Shown here in pieces: positions 8,519 to 17,854 of a DNA stretch of 52,095 nucleotides. The translations under genes and the position numbers were made by a program. Within the stretch, counting starts at the first letter, position 1. The number at the start of each line of letters is the position of its first letter. The stretch comes from CAZTPJ01 sp964614515. GTDB lineage: Bacteria; Planctomycetota; Phycisphaerae; Phycisphaerales; UBA1924. A model generated the notes under the pieces. It searched no databases, was not told the DNA's origin, and was given only the letters and a program-made list of their open reading frames with translations. The DNA is taken from assembly GCA_964614515.1 (NCBI GenBank), contig CAZTPJ010000021.1, forward strand, positions 1 to 52,095. The letters are read 5' to 3'.

Positions 8519-9601
8519 TCACTCCACGGCCCAGCACGCGACGCGATGCGATGGGGCACGCGGGGTGAGCGGCGGCATCTCTTCGCGGCAGCGGTCCATC
8601 ACCAGCGGGCATCGCCCCGCGAATGGACAACCCTTTGGCGGCGTGAGCGGACTTGGCACATCACCCTGAAGCACCGTCAGCGGACGGCGATCATCCGGAT
8701 CATCGACGGGGTTCGCCCCGAGCAGCGCCCGCGTGTATGGATGCTTCGCCTGGGCGTGCAGATCATCGCATGACAGGCTCTCGACCACAAAGCCAAGATA
8801 CATCACGAGTACGCGATCGCAGAAGTGCTCGATGACCTTCAGATCATGACTGATGAACAGCAGCGTCAGGCCCATCTGTCGCTTGAGGTCCATCATCAGG
8901 TTCAACACCTGCGCCTGAATCGACACATCCAGCGCGGAGACCGGCTCATCGGCGACGACGAAGTCCGGACGTACGGCCAAGGCCCGCGCGATGCCAATAC
9001 GCTGGCGCTGTCCGCCGGAAAACTCATGCGGAAACTTGCCCTTGGCATCCTGGCGCAGGCCGACCTTGGCGATCAAGTCGTCAATGAACCCTTCCACCTC
9101 GCCCGACGGCACGACATCGTGAAAGCGGATGGTCTCGCGCAGCATCGCGGCCACGGTCAATCGCGGATTCAGCGAGGAGTAGGGATCCTGGAAGATGATC
9201 TGCATCTTGCGTCGATAGGGCATCATCGCGCCGTGGGAGAGCGTGGTGAGATCAACGCCGTCATAGGCGATCGTCCCGCTGGTGGGTTCGATCAGACGGA
9301 TGATGAGTTTGCCGAGGGTGGACTTGCCGCAGCCGGATTCGCCGACGACGCCGAGGACTTCGCCGCGTTGCACATCGAGCGAGACGCCATTGACGGCGTG
9401 AACGTGCGCCTGGACGGTGTTGAAGACGCCGCCGCGAATGGGAAAATGCTTGACGATGTCGCGGACCTTGATGAGAGGTCGATCGCCGGAGGCTTCGGGG
9501 ATCCAGGCTTCGGCTTGCGTGGCGTGGGCGATGTGCGTCGGCGAACCTTCGCCGGGCGTCGCGTCAGCGTGCGAAGTGGAGTGCGCATCGGGTGGCGTCA
9601 T
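8519..9601 (-). CDS. Oligopeptide/dipeptide ABC importer ATPase, OppF/DppF-like
   Basis: A 360-residue ATPase. It has Walker A GESGCGKST (about residues 92-100), Q-loop IIFQDPYSSLNPR, signature FSGGQRQRIGIARAL, Walker B FVVADEPVSALD and the H-loop LLFISHDL. The C-terminal oligopeptide-type domain carries the cysteines expected for the Fe-S/zinc-like cluster of this subfamily (CPFAGRCPLVMDRC, then C near the end). It is the last gene of the importer operon and overlaps the upstream OppD-like gene by ATGA. It would hydrolyse ATP together with OppD to drive peptide uptake. An Ala/Pro-rich N-terminal 40 residues precede the domain. The substrate cannot be inferred. Confidence 0.92.
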   Translation of the reverse strand: MTPPDAHSTSHADATPGEGSPTHIAHATQAEAWIPEASGDRPLIKVRDIVKHFPIRGGVFNTVQAHVHAVNGVSLDVQRGEVLGVVGESGCGKSTLGKLIIRLIEPTSGTIAYDGVDLTTLSHGAMMPYRRKMQIIFQDPYSSLNPRLTVAAMLRETIRFHDVVPSGEVEGFIDDLIAKVGLRQDAKGKFPHEFSGGQRQRIGIARALAVRPDFVVADEPVSALDVSIQAQVLNLMMDLKRQMGLTLLFISHDLKVIEHFCDRVLVMYLGFVVESLSCDDLHAQAKHPYTRALLGANPVDDPDDRRPLTVLQGDVPSPLTPPKGCPFAGRCPLVMDRCREEMPPLTPRAPSHRVACWAVE

Positions 9602-11337
9602 GCCCGCGCCTCCGTCGTGGCGCGGATGCGCGAATCTTCAAGCGGGTAGAAGCAACGCACGAGACGCCCATCGGGACCGCGTTCGAGTTCCGGCTCCTGC
9701 GCCACGCAGCGATCCTGTCGATATTGACATCGCTCGCTGAAGCGACAGCCCTTGGGCAGGTCGAGCAGGCTCGGGACGATGCCTTCGATGGTCGGGAGCG
9801 CCCGGCCCTTGTGTTTGTTGCCGGCTTTGGGAATCGAATCCAGCAGCGCCCGCGCATAGGGATGGCGCGGATGATGGAAAACCTCTCGAACGGAACCCGA
9901 TTCGATCACGCGCCCGGCGTACATGACCATCACGCGGTCGCAGAACTGCGCGACGACGCCGAGGTTGTGCGTGATGAAGATGATGGCCGTGTTGAGGCGA
10001 GTCTTGAGGTCCGCCATGAGCGAGAGGATCTGGGCCTGGATGGTCACGTCGAGGGCGGTGGTGGGTTCGTCGGCGATGAGGATGTCGGGTTCACAGCAGA
10101 GCGCGATGGCGATCATGACGCGCTGGCGCATGCCGCCGGAGAGTTGATGCGGATATTCGCGGATGCGGCGCTCCGGGCTTGGGATATCGACGAGTTTGAG
10201 CATGTCGATGGCGCGGAGGCGACGTTCGCGGCGGCTGAGGTCGGTGTGATACTTCAGCGCTTCGTTGATCTGCCAGCCGACGGTGAAGACGGGGTTGAGG
10301 CTGGTCATCGGTTCCTGGAAGATCATGGCGATGCGAGCGCCGCGGACTCGGCGCATCACCGGTTCAGGGGCCGTGGCGAGGTTGATTGGCTCGCTCGCGG
10401 CGCCATCTTCGCGTTGTGAGCGGAAGAGGATTTCGCTGCCAGGTTTGATGAAACTGGTGCGCGGCGGGAGCAGGCGCATGATGGACTTGCTCGTCACCGT
10501 CTTGCCGCAGCCGGATTCACCGACAATCGCCAGCGTCTCGCCCGCGCGAAGGTCGAACGAGACATCATCCACGGCCGTGACGATTCCGGCATCCGTGCGA
10601 AAACACGTGGTGAGATGTCGCACGGAGAGAATGGCGTCGGCGGGGACGGTGGCAAGCCCGCGCGATCCCTGCACGACCATGTCCACCAGCGAGACCTTGC
10701 CCTGCGAACGGCGTGGATGGGCCGCGTCGCGCGGAGTCGCGGCGGGGGATCGCGTGGGGGGGGGGACGGCCGGGGCGATGGCCGATGGGTCGTGGCGTGC
10801 CTCGGGCGGTGGCGCGGGGTCATGCGCTGTCGGCGATGCGTGCGGCGGTTCGGAGAGAAAAACATCATCCGCCGCAAGGTTGGCCGCGGGCTGCTCATCG
10901 CGCCAGCCATCCCACGGGCCGACGACCTCTTCGAGCGGCGGCGGATTTGACTCTGGCGTTTCAAACAGCGGCTTGTCCGGCGCGATGTCGTGAGGCGATT
11001 CGGCATGCGCCGACTCCGGCTGACTCGCCGCGGAATCCACGGCCGGAACGTGCGTCGCGATCTCATCGCGAGTGAGTTCTTCGATGGATGCTTCGTCGAT
11101 GCGTTCGGGTTTGGCGGGCGATGGCGTGGAGTCTTTCGGCGTTGCGTCGGCGGGGTTCATCGCGGGCGGGGAAACATCCGTCGGCGATTTGGCGTCCGGC
11201 TCGACTGGCTCGACGCGAACAGGTTTCACGGGCCGGCTTTCGACGGCCGCGCGAAACTCCTCCTTCGCCGACACGAACGGGCGAAACGCCGGTGGCGCTG
11301 TGTCTTGATCCCTGGATTTCCTGCGTCCAAAGGCCAT
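9598..11337 (-). CDS. OppD-like ABC importer ATPase with a 235-residue disordered N-terminus
   Basis: A 579-residue protein where about 330 is usual. Residues 1-235 are low-complexity, rich in Pro, Ala, Glu and Asp, without predicted fold, and contain the run VPPPTR encoded by a 10-base G/C tract. The ATPase starts near residue 235 (ILSVRHLTTCFRT), with Walker A GESGCGKTV at about 273-281, IFQEPMTSLNPV, signature LSGGMRQRVMIAIAL, Walker B ILIADEPTTALD and FITHNLGVV. The C-terminal Cys cluster is CRFSERCQYRQDRC. It overlaps its downstream neighbour by four bases and follows the OppC-like gene after nine. The extension may tether or regulate the ATPase, which is inference. Confidence 0.9.
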   Translation of the reverse strand: MAFGRRKSRDQDTAPPAFRPFVSAKEEFRAAVESRPVKPVRVEPVEPDAKSPTDVSPPAMNPADATPKDSTPSPAKPERIDEASIEELTRDEIATHVPAVDSAASQPESAHAESPHDIAPDKPLFETPESNPPPLEEVVGPWDGWRDEQPAANLAADDVFLSEPPHASPTAHDPAPPPEARHDPSAIAPAVPPPTRSPAATPRDAAHPRRSQGKVSLVDMVVQGSRGLATVPADAILSVRHLTTCFRTDAGIVTAVDDVSFDLRAGETLAIVGESGCGKTVTSKSIMRLLPPRTSFIKPGSEILFRSQREDGAASEPINLATAPEPVMRRVRGARIAMIFQEPMTSLNPVFTVGWQINEALKYHTDLSRRERRLRAIDMLKLVDIPSPERRIREYPHQLSGGMRQRVMIAIALCCEPDILIADEPTTALDVTIQAQILSLMADLKTRLNTAIIFITHNLGVVAQFCDRVMVMYAGRVIESGSVREVFHHPRHPYARALLDSIPKAGNKHKGRALPTIEGIVPSLLDLPKGCRFSERCQYRQDRCVAQEPELERGPDGRLVRCFYPLEDSRIRATTEARA

Positions 11338-11346
11338 TCGATCAAC

Positions 11347-13068
11347 TCACCCCACATGCTTCGGGTCAAAGGCATCCTGCAACGCATCGGACACGATGTT
11401 GAACGCCAACACGAGAATTACCATGAGAACCGTGGCCGTGCCGATCTGCCAGAAGAATCCGGCGACGACTTCGGATTTTGACTGCGAGATCATGATGCCC
11501 CAACTTGCGCCTTCCTTCAGGCCCAGGCCGAGGAAGGTGAGCACGACCTCGCTCTTGATCGCGGCGATGAGCAGGAGCGAGAAACTGATGAACATCAGGT
11601 GAACGGTGTTGGGGATGACGTGTTTGAGGAGGATGGTGAAGCGTGAGAAGCCGATGGCCGTGGCGGCCTGAACGTATTCGAGTTCCTTGAGTTTGAGCGT
11701 TTCGCCGCGGATGACTCGGCAGGTTCCGATCCAGAAGGTCATGCAGAACGCGGCGTAGAGGGGGATGAGGGTGTTGCCGATGGGCACATCGGGATCCCAC
11801 GGCAGTTTCCAGTCACTGGTTTGAAACACAAACGCGAGCAAGGCGAGCAGGACAAGATATGGAATCGACGCGAGCGTGGAATACACCCAGATAACCGCGT
11901 GATCCACCCATCCGCCAAAGAACGCCGCCGACGCGCCCAGCAGCGTGCCGAAGCAGACGGAGATCAGCGCGGCCACGACGCCGACCTGGATCGCGACCTT
12001 GGCGGAGTAAATCGAACGGATCAGGATGGACCGACCCTGCTGGTCCGTTCCCAGCGAGATGCGCGCGGTGTACAGCAATCCGTCAAACCCGGTGGGCATC
12101 GGGAACAGAGCGATGACCAGCGGCTCGATCTCGTCGAGGATCGGCACGGCTCGCTGCTCATGCAAGGCCCGCGCGGCACGCGCGGCGGTGGAGATGCCTT
12201 CGAGCACGCCGGCCACGTTCTGCGTTTGCCCCTGTGTCACGGCATCCGCGGCGTCAAACAGCCGCTGCGCATCCATCGCCGCCAGCGGGCCATCGCCGAC
12301 TTCCGACAAGTCCGCGTAGTCCTCCATCGCGAACGCGGACTCTTCGAGGTGAAACGCGAGGTCTTCGCGAAGTTTCTCGATGCGCTCGTCAAGCCAGTCC
12401 GGGGCGTCTTCGCCTTCGGTGGCCTGACGCGCGGCCATGCTTTGGAGTTCATCGAGTACATCGCCCGCGCGGAGCGCGCCGAGTTCCAGGCGCATCGCGG
12501 CGTTGATCTGGCGATTCTCTTCGTCGAACCTGGCGAAGATCGCGCGGCCTTCGCGCACGATCTCTCGCAGGCGATCAATCGGGACATCCGCGAGGCCGCG
12601 TTCGGCCATGGATGCGCGTTCGACGGCCGCACGGACCGCATCCTCGCTCGGATCGGCCAGTCGATCGATCTGCGAGAGCGTCTGTTCAGCCGAGGTGAAC
12701 ATGAAGTCGTACTGGTTTGATCGCCAGCGACTGTCCTGTCGAGCGCCAAAGCCGGCGAGATTCGGCGGGCCGACGCGTTCGGCGGTGTGATGTGGCAGCA
12801 ACGCGCCGAGGATCTTGTTCTCACGCAGGTCATACCACCCGCCCTGATTGCCGACCCACGCGACAACTTCCATCGCCGCGATCCACATCGCCAACGCGAA
12901 GTAGAACACGATCACGGCCATCGCGGCCATGGCCCAGCGGTTGCGTCGAAACTTTCGCACACCGCGCGAACGGCGCATGCGCCCGAACATGCCCAGTCGC
13001 GGGACCGGGTCGGCCTTCGCGGGCGGCGGAGTGCCGCCGAGGGCGTCGATGGATGGGGGCGTGGTCAT
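11347..13068 (-). CDS. OppC-like ABC permease with a large helical insertion
   Basis: A 573-residue permease; the family is usually near 300. TM1 lies at about residues 43-71 (WAMAAMAVIVFYFALAMW). The family motif that normally follows within some 40 residues (here SLGTDQQGRSIL) appears only near 338. The residues between (about 75-335) are charged and helical, probably coiled-coil, and would be periplasmic. The rest is standard: helices from about 355 onward, and the cytoplasmic EAA loop VQAATAIGFSRFTILLKHVI, which contacts the ATPase. The start is supported by the four-base overlap with the OppB-like gene. The insertion is not low-complexity, and the frame is continuous. Confidence 0.9.
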   Translation of the reverse strand: MTTPPSIDALGGTPPPAKADPVPRLGMFGRMRRSRGVRKFRRNRWAMAAMAVIVFYFALAMWIAAMEVVAWVGNQGGWYDLRENKILGALLPHHTAERVGPPNLAGFGARQDSRWRSNQYDFMFTSAEQTLSQIDRLADPSEDAVRAAVERASMAERGLADVPIDRLREIVREGRAIFARFDEENRQINAAMRLELGALRAGDVLDELQSMAARQATEGEDAPDWLDERIEKLREDLAFHLEESAFAMEDYADLSEVGDGPLAAMDAQRLFDAADAVTQGQTQNVAGVLEGISTAARAARALHEQRAVPILDEIEPLVIALFPMPTGFDGLLYTARISLGTDQQGRSILIRSIYSAKVAIQVGVVAALISVCFGTLLGASAAFFGGWVDHAVIWVYSTLASIPYLVLLALLAFVFQTSDWKLPWDPDVPIGNTLIPLYAAFCMTFWIGTCRVIRGETLKLKELEYVQAATAIGFSRFTILLKHVIPNTVHLMFISFSLLLIAAIKSEVVLTFLGLGLKEGASWGIMISQSKSEVVAGFFWQIGTATVLMVILVLAFNIVSDALQDAFDPKHVG

Positions 13069-14057
13069 TTGAGCCTCACCCTCGGATCGACCAGCGCATA
13101 GAGCACATCGGTCAGGATGTTGGTCACGATGAACACGCCGGCGAGCAGGGCCGTGAACGCCTGAATCACGGGGAAGTCCTTCGCGCCGATCGCCTGAATC
13201 AGCGTGCGCCCCATGCCGGGGATGTTGAAGAAGACTTCGACCAGCACGGCCCCCTCGATGAGGAAGGGAAGTGAGATCATGATGCGCGTGATGACCGGGA
13301 TCATCGCGTTCTTGAGCATGTGGACGAACATGACCTTGCGTTTGGTCGCGCCCTTGGCTACGGCCGTGGTGATGTAGTCCCGCGTGCCCTCCTCCACCAT
13401 CACCGCGCGGTAGAAGCGCGTGTCATATCCGATGCCGACGATCACGCCGATGATGACCGGCAGGGCGCAGTATGTCACCCAGCCGAGGATGGCCTGGTTC
13501 GGCGTGGTCAGCCAGAACTCGGGTGAGGACAGTCGCGGGTCATACCCGGAGATGGCGAAGATGCGAATGCCGTGCCGCTCGCCAAGCCAGTAGGCGCCGA
13601 AGTACTGCCCGAAGATGATGTACACGAGATAACTGACGCTCATGCCGATCACGGCGGCGAACATCAGCACGCGATCCACCATCCGTCCGCGGAAGTATGA
13701 CGAGATCAGTCCGACGCCGATGGCGATCACGGCCGTGAGGATCAACGTCGGCACGGTCACCAGCAAACTGGGCCAGATGGCGGACTGCACCATCTCGCCG
13801 ACGGGCATCTTCTGTTCCCAGGATCGCTCGGAAAAGTCGAGCGTGACGATGCGCTTGATGTACTGGGCGTACTGCACATGGAAGGGTGCATCAAGGCCCA
13901 TCTGCGTCTTGAGGGTGTTGTACTGCTCCACGGAGGCGTTCTTGCCGAGATAGGCGTAGACGGGGTCGTTGACGCGCAGGATCGCCATGACCACGAGAAT
14001 GATCCCGAGGTAGATCGGGATGTTGTACAACAGGCGACGTGCGATGAAGGCCCACAT
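13065..14057 (-). CDS. OppB-like ABC permease
   Basis: A 330-residue inner-membrane permease with six predicted helices, starting MWAFIARRLLYNIPIYLGI. It has the family features DPVYAYLGKNAS and the GLDAPFHVQYAQYI segment. The cytoplasmic EAA-type loop is YITTAVAKGATKRKVMFVHM, near residue 235, and the C-terminal helix ends ALVDPRVRLK. It forms the translocation path with the OppC-like protein. It lies 104 bases downstream of the binding-protein gene and overlaps the OppC-like gene by ATGA, so the operon order is binding protein, B, C, D, F. Length and topology are normal, unlike its partner. Confidence 0.93.
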   Translation of the reverse strand: MWAFIARRLLYNIPIYLGIILVVMAILRVNDPVYAYLGKNASVEQYNTLKTQMGLDAPFHVQYAQYIKRIVTLDFSERSWEQKMPVGEMVQSAIWPSLLVTVPTLILTAVIAIGVGLISSYFRGRMVDRVLMFAAVIGMSVSYLVYIIFGQYFGAYWLGERHGIRIFAISGYDPRLSSPEFWLTTPNQAILGWVTYCALPVIIGVIVGIGYDTRFYRAVMVEEGTRDYITTAVAKGATKRKVMFVHMLKNAMIPVITRIMISLPFLIEGAVLVEVFFNIPGMGRTLIQAIGAKDFPVIQAFTALLAGVFIVTNILTDVLYALVDPRVRLK

Positions 14058-14161
14058 GCGCGACTCCGGTTCTCAGGTGAGGACTGAATCGCCGCGATGC
14101 GCGCGATCGCCCAGGCGGGCGAACGCACAACATCCAGGCCCGTGATGTCCAGGACAGCGCA

Positions 14162-15988
14162 TCATCGCCCCGGCCTCTTGCTGTCATCAACATCCACGTA
14201 CTTGAACCAGGACCAGAAGCGTTCGGTGGGTCGGAAGTTCACGGCCCAGGGCGCGACGATGTAGAACCGCTCGCGGGCCATCGAGCCGACATACGCGCAG
14301 TCCTCGATGACCATGTCGCGCATCTTTTCATAGATGGCCGTGCGCTCCGGCGAGGGCGGCATGACCGCGATCTGCTCATAGAGCGCATCATACTCGGGCC
14401 GCTTGTAGTTGAAGTGATTGGCGCCGGGCGATTCATACGGGCCATAGAACAGGGCGAGGTTGTTCTCCCCGTCGGGATAATCCGAGGACCACGCGAAGCC
14501 GAACATGGGGGCCTTCTTGTTGTTGGTGTTTTCGATGAGCGTCGAGAAGTCAACGAGTTGGCCGTCAACCTGCACGTTGATCCGCGCGAGTTGGCGCTTG
14601 AGCAGTTCGAGTTGCTGCGGGTTGTTGCCGCCGCGGCTGGTGTAGAACTTGATCGGGGGAAGTCCCTCGCCGTTGGGATAGCCGGCTTCGGCGAGTTTCT
14701 TTCGTGCGAGTTCGAGGTTCGGCCCGCGATAACTCACCGGTCCCTGGCCGTTCTCCGGATAGCCGTCGAGACCGGGCGGAATCGGTCCGTCATAGACGAC
14801 GTTGAGGCCGTTGTAGAAGACTTCGTTGAACTCGTTGAGGTCGATGGCGAGGTGGATGGCCTGTCGCAGGGCCTTGCGTTCGGGGGTGTATCCGCCGAGG
14901 AGTTCATCTTCCATGTTGAAGCCGCGGAAGATGAAGTCGAGCAGGTAATCCGAGAACGCGGTGACGCCTTTCTGTTGCCACTGGGGCAGGAGTTGGCGTG
15001 TGCGTTTGTTGAACGCGGTTTCGAAGTACTCGGCGGGGACTTCGGTGTACGCGATGTTGCCGACTTCGAACTGAAGCCACATCGGCTGGTCTTCAACATA
15101 CATCGTGAACTCGATGCGGTCGAGGAACGGCACACGCTGCCCGGCCGCACGCTGCATCCGATGGCGACGATCCTCGCGCGACCACTGATCGACGTCGGGA
15201 TATAGCACCTCGTGATAGTTCGGATTGCGATTGCCCGTCAGGCTCTGCTTGGGAACCCAGCGATCATACACGAACGGCCCTGTACCGACAGGGTTGCGCG
15301 AAAAGTCGATGCCATAGTGCTCGACCGCCTCGCGCGGGACGATCGAAGTCTGGAACATGGCGAGTTTGTAGAGGAACGAATAGACCGGCTTGTTCAATCG
15401 AACCTTGAACTCCGCGTCGCTGATCTTGATGAAGCCGCTGACGGGGGCGTCATAGTTGAATGTGCCCGCGTCGTTCTGCTCATGCTTGAACTGGTCAAAG
15501 CCTTCGATCATGCCCTCGAAGAGCCACCAATTCTTGAGTTCGTACTTGGCATCGGCGAGTCGTTTGAGCGAATAGAACACGTCATCGGTGCGAACTTCGC
15601 GGCCTTTTCCGCCGGGGAAGCACGGGTTGTCGTGGAATCGCACGCCGGGCTTGAGTTTGAAATGCCACGTCAGGCCGTTGTCGTCGGTCGTCGGCATCTC
15701 GGAGACGAGGCGCGGAACGAGCGTGCGCGGCTGAGCATAGTTGCCCTCCAGAAGCGTCTCATAAAACTGGGCGCACGCCATGTTGTCGTAGGTTGTCGAA
15801 CCAACGGCCGGGTCAAGGCTCTTGGGACCATCGGTCCGCATCGGGAGTTGGAGGACCTTGCGGCCGCTGGTGGGCTGCTCAGTGAGGACTTCGACAGGAC
15901 GCGCGGCCGCGCCCACCGCCCCCACCACTCCCACGCACGCGACGACCAGCATTCGCAGCCCTGTTCGACCCATGTTCGCACTCACCAT
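14162..15988 (-). CDS. Extracellular peptide-binding protein, solute-binding family 5
   Basis: A 608-residue periplasmic binding protein of the OppA/DppA type. The start at 15986-15988 (MVSANMGRTGLRMLVV) is backed by GGGAGGA four bases upstream and gives a signal peptide ending near GAAARP. The longer frame to 16513 is antisense to the symporter and rejected. The family hallmarks include the early SLDPAVGSTTYDN, LKPGVRFHDN, the RNPVGTGPFVYDRW motif and the late NYKRPEYDALYEQI. It would deliver peptides or another solute to the B-C-D-F complex encoded downstream. No lipobox is seen, so it is probably free in the periplasm. The ligand is unknown. Confidence 0.92.
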   Translation of the reverse strand: MVSANMGRTGLRMLVVACVGVVGAVGAAARPVEVLTEQPTSGRKVLQLPMRTDGPKSLDPAVGSTTYDNMACAQFYETLLEGNYAQPRTLVPRLVSEMPTTDDNGLTWHFKLKPGVRFHDNPCFPGGKGREVRTDDVFYSLKRLADAKYELKNWWLFEGMIEGFDQFKHEQNDAGTFNYDAPVSGFIKISDAEFKVRLNKPVYSFLYKLAMFQTSIVPREAVEHYGIDFSRNPVGTGPFVYDRWVPKQSLTGNRNPNYHEVLYPDVDQWSREDRRHRMQRAAGQRVPFLDRIEFTMYVEDQPMWLQFEVGNIAYTEVPAEYFETAFNKRTRQLLPQWQQKGVTAFSDYLLDFIFRGFNMEDELLGGYTPERKALRQAIHLAIDLNEFNEVFYNGLNVVYDGPIPPGLDGYPENGQGPVSYRGPNLELARKKLAEAGYPNGEGLPPIKFYTSRGGNNPQQLELLKRQLARINVQVDGQLVDFSTLIENTNNKKAPMFGFAWSSDYPDGENNLALFYGPYESPGANHFNYKRPEYDALYEQIAVMPPSPERTAIYEKMRDMVIEDCAYVGSMARERFYIVAPWAVNFRPTERFWSWFKYVDVDDSKRPGR

Positions 15989-15992
15989 GACA

Positions 15993-15999
15993 TCCTCCC
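15993..15999 (-). promoter_or_regulatory. Shine-Dalgarno GGGAGGA of the binding-protein gene
   Basis: The minus strand reads GGGAGGA, ending four bases before the ATG at 15986-15988. It decides the start against a much longer upstream frame that overlaps the divergent symporter gene. Confidence 0.65.
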
Positions 16000-16183
16000 G
16001 TTGGAGTGAATCAGTTCGACGATGCGCATCCCCGCCGCCCCGCGTGTACACCGGCGCGCAACTTCCCGAATCGTATCGGATTGCCCCTCTCGCCGCAATC
16101 CCCACGGACGGAACCGGGTTTGTCACCAGTCCAGGTCCATGCGCTCGCCAATTCTGTGTCATACAGCCGATGGGGATGTCACG

Positions 16184-17854
16184 TTGCTCGTTTTGCCTCA
16201 CATCCTCGCCAGCGCCCGATTCGGCCCGCTCGACTGGCTGGTGATCGTGGGCTATTTCGCGCTGCTCGCGGGGGTGGGCATCGTCGTGTCGCGGCGAACG
16301 AAGAGCTCGGACGATTTCTTTCTCGGCGGGCGGCGGATGCCCATGTGGGCCGTGGCGTTTTCGCTGCTGGCGTCGGCGACCTCGGCCGCGACGTTCATCG
16401 GCGGGCCGGAAGAGGCGTATGTCGGGAATCTGACGTATGTCTCGACGAACATCGGCACGGCCCTGGCCGTGGTGCTCGTCGCGGTCATCTTCATCCCCGC
16501 GTTCTATCGACACAAGGTCACGACGGTGTATGACCTGCTTCGGGATCGCTTCGGGCCTGGGGCGCGTTCGGCGGCGAGCCTCACGTTCATGATCGGGCGC
16601 GTCGTCGCCAGCGGCTCGCGAATCTTCGTCGCGGCCCTCCCCGCCTCCATGATCCTCTTCGGCGACACGCAGGCATGGCAGATGGTCCTGGCCATCGCGG
16701 TCATCACGGCCGCGGGCATCCTCACCGCCTGCTTTGGCGGCATTCGCAGCGTGATCTGGACGGATGTGATCCAGGTTCTGGTGTATGTCGGCGCGGCGGT
16801 CGCGGCCATCGCGGTGCTGCTGACGATCATCCCGCTGAGCCTGCCGGAGATCATCTCGACCCTGCGCAACACGCCCGTGGGCGACAGCGCGGCCGCCACC
16901 AACAAACTCACCGTGCTGCGCACCGGGATCGACCCGGCCAAGCCCGGTCTCGGACTCAACTTCGCCGAGAGTTACACGCTGCTCACGGCGATCTTTGGTT
17001 TCTCACTGCTGAACCTCGCGGCCTATGGCACGGATCATGACCTGACGCAGCGCATGTTGACGTGCAAGAGCGCGATCCGCGGGTCTGGCTCCGCGCTGCT
17101 GGCGCTGCTGTTCAACCTTCCGATTCTGTTTCTGTTCATGTCGATCGGGCCGCTGCTGTTCATCCTGTATCAACGCCCGGAGTTGATGGGCGATCGCTGG
17201 CCGGGCGCGCCGCCGACCGATTCGTCCAAGGTCTTTCTGCACTTCATTCTGACCGAGATGCCGGCGGGGCTTAAGGGGCTGATGATGGCGGGGCTGTTTG
17301 CCGTCGGCGTTGGTTCGCTGAATTCTGCGATCGGGGCGATGGCGGCGACGGCGGTGAGTGATTTTTACCGGCCGCTGCGCCCCGGGCGTGAGGATGCGCA
17401 CTATGCGCGAATGGCCCGGTTCGCGGTCATCGCCTGGGGGTGCATCCTCGGCCTCTTCGCGTGCTGGTGCATCGCGTGGTATGCGTCGGGAGATGCGGCC
17501 ACGCTGATCCAGTTCGTGCTTGGCGCGATGACATTCGCGTATGCGGGTCTGCTTGGCGTGTTCCTCACCGCGCTGCTGACGAAGCGCGGCACGACGCGAT
17601 CGTGCATCCTTGCGATCATCGTCGGCTTCGTGCTCGTGCTGCTCATGCAGCCAACGGTATGGGGCAGGTGGACCGGCCTGTCATCGCTGACGCGCGCCAC
17701 GCCGAACAACCCGAACGATTGGCGGCTGGGTGAACTACGGCTCGCGTTCCCGTGGCGATTGACGCTGGCCGTGACGGTGTGTTTCATCATTGCCGCGTGG
17801 CCGCGCGGCGCGCGACACCGGCCCATGGCTCACGACGAAACCGGACGCGCGTAG
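16184..17854 (+). CDS. Sodium:solute symporter (SSS family)
   Basis: A protein of about 556 residues in the sodium-coupled solute symporter superfamily, with some 13 membrane helices. Family signs are the N-terminal GPLDWLVIVGYFALLAGVGI, then SSDDFFLGGRRMPMWAVAFS, ATSAATFIGGPEEAY, the DRFGPGARSAAS region, YGTDHDLTQRML (SSS motif) and GLMMAGLFAVGVGSLNSAIG. Start is uncertain: a TTG at 16184 with GGGGA seven bases upstream gives the expected short N-terminus, while an in-frame ATG at 16139 and the frame opening at 16022 would add 15 or more non-typical residues. It is divergent from the binding-protein gene and converges on, and overlaps by 25 bases, the helicase gene. The substrate is not known. 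Confidence 0.9.
   Translation: MLVLPHILASARFGPLDWLVIVGYFALLAGVGIVVSRRTKSSDDFFLGGRRMPMWAVAFSLLASATSAATFIGGPEEAYVGNLTYVSTNIGTALAVVLVAVIFIPAFYRHKVTTVYDLLRDRFGPGARSAASLTFMIGRVVASGSRIFVAALPASMILFGDTQAWQMVLAIAVITAAGILTACFGGIRSVIWTDVIQVLVYVGAAVAAIAVLLTIIPLSLPEIISTLRNTPVGDSAAATNKLTVLRTGIDPAKPGLGLNFAESYTLLTAIFGFSLLNLAAYGTDHDLTQRMLTCKSAIRGSGSALLALLFNLPILFLFMSIGPLLFILYQRPELMGDRWPGAPPTDSSKVFLHFILTEMPAGLKGLMMAGLFAVGVGSLNSAIGAMAATAVSDFYRPLRPGREDAHYARMARFAVIAWGCILGLFACWCIAWYASGDAATLIQFVLGAMTFAYAGLLGVFLTALLTKRGTTRSCILAIIVGFVLVLLMQPTVWGRWTGLSSLTRATPNNPNDWRLGELRLAFPWRLTLAVTVCFIIAAWPRGARHRPMAHDETGRA

Noticed and set aside
14162..16513. Longer N-terminus of the peptide-binding protein from 16513
   Set aside because: The extra part is antisense to the symporter and has no signal peptide; GGGAGGA and a good signal peptide fix the start at 15988.
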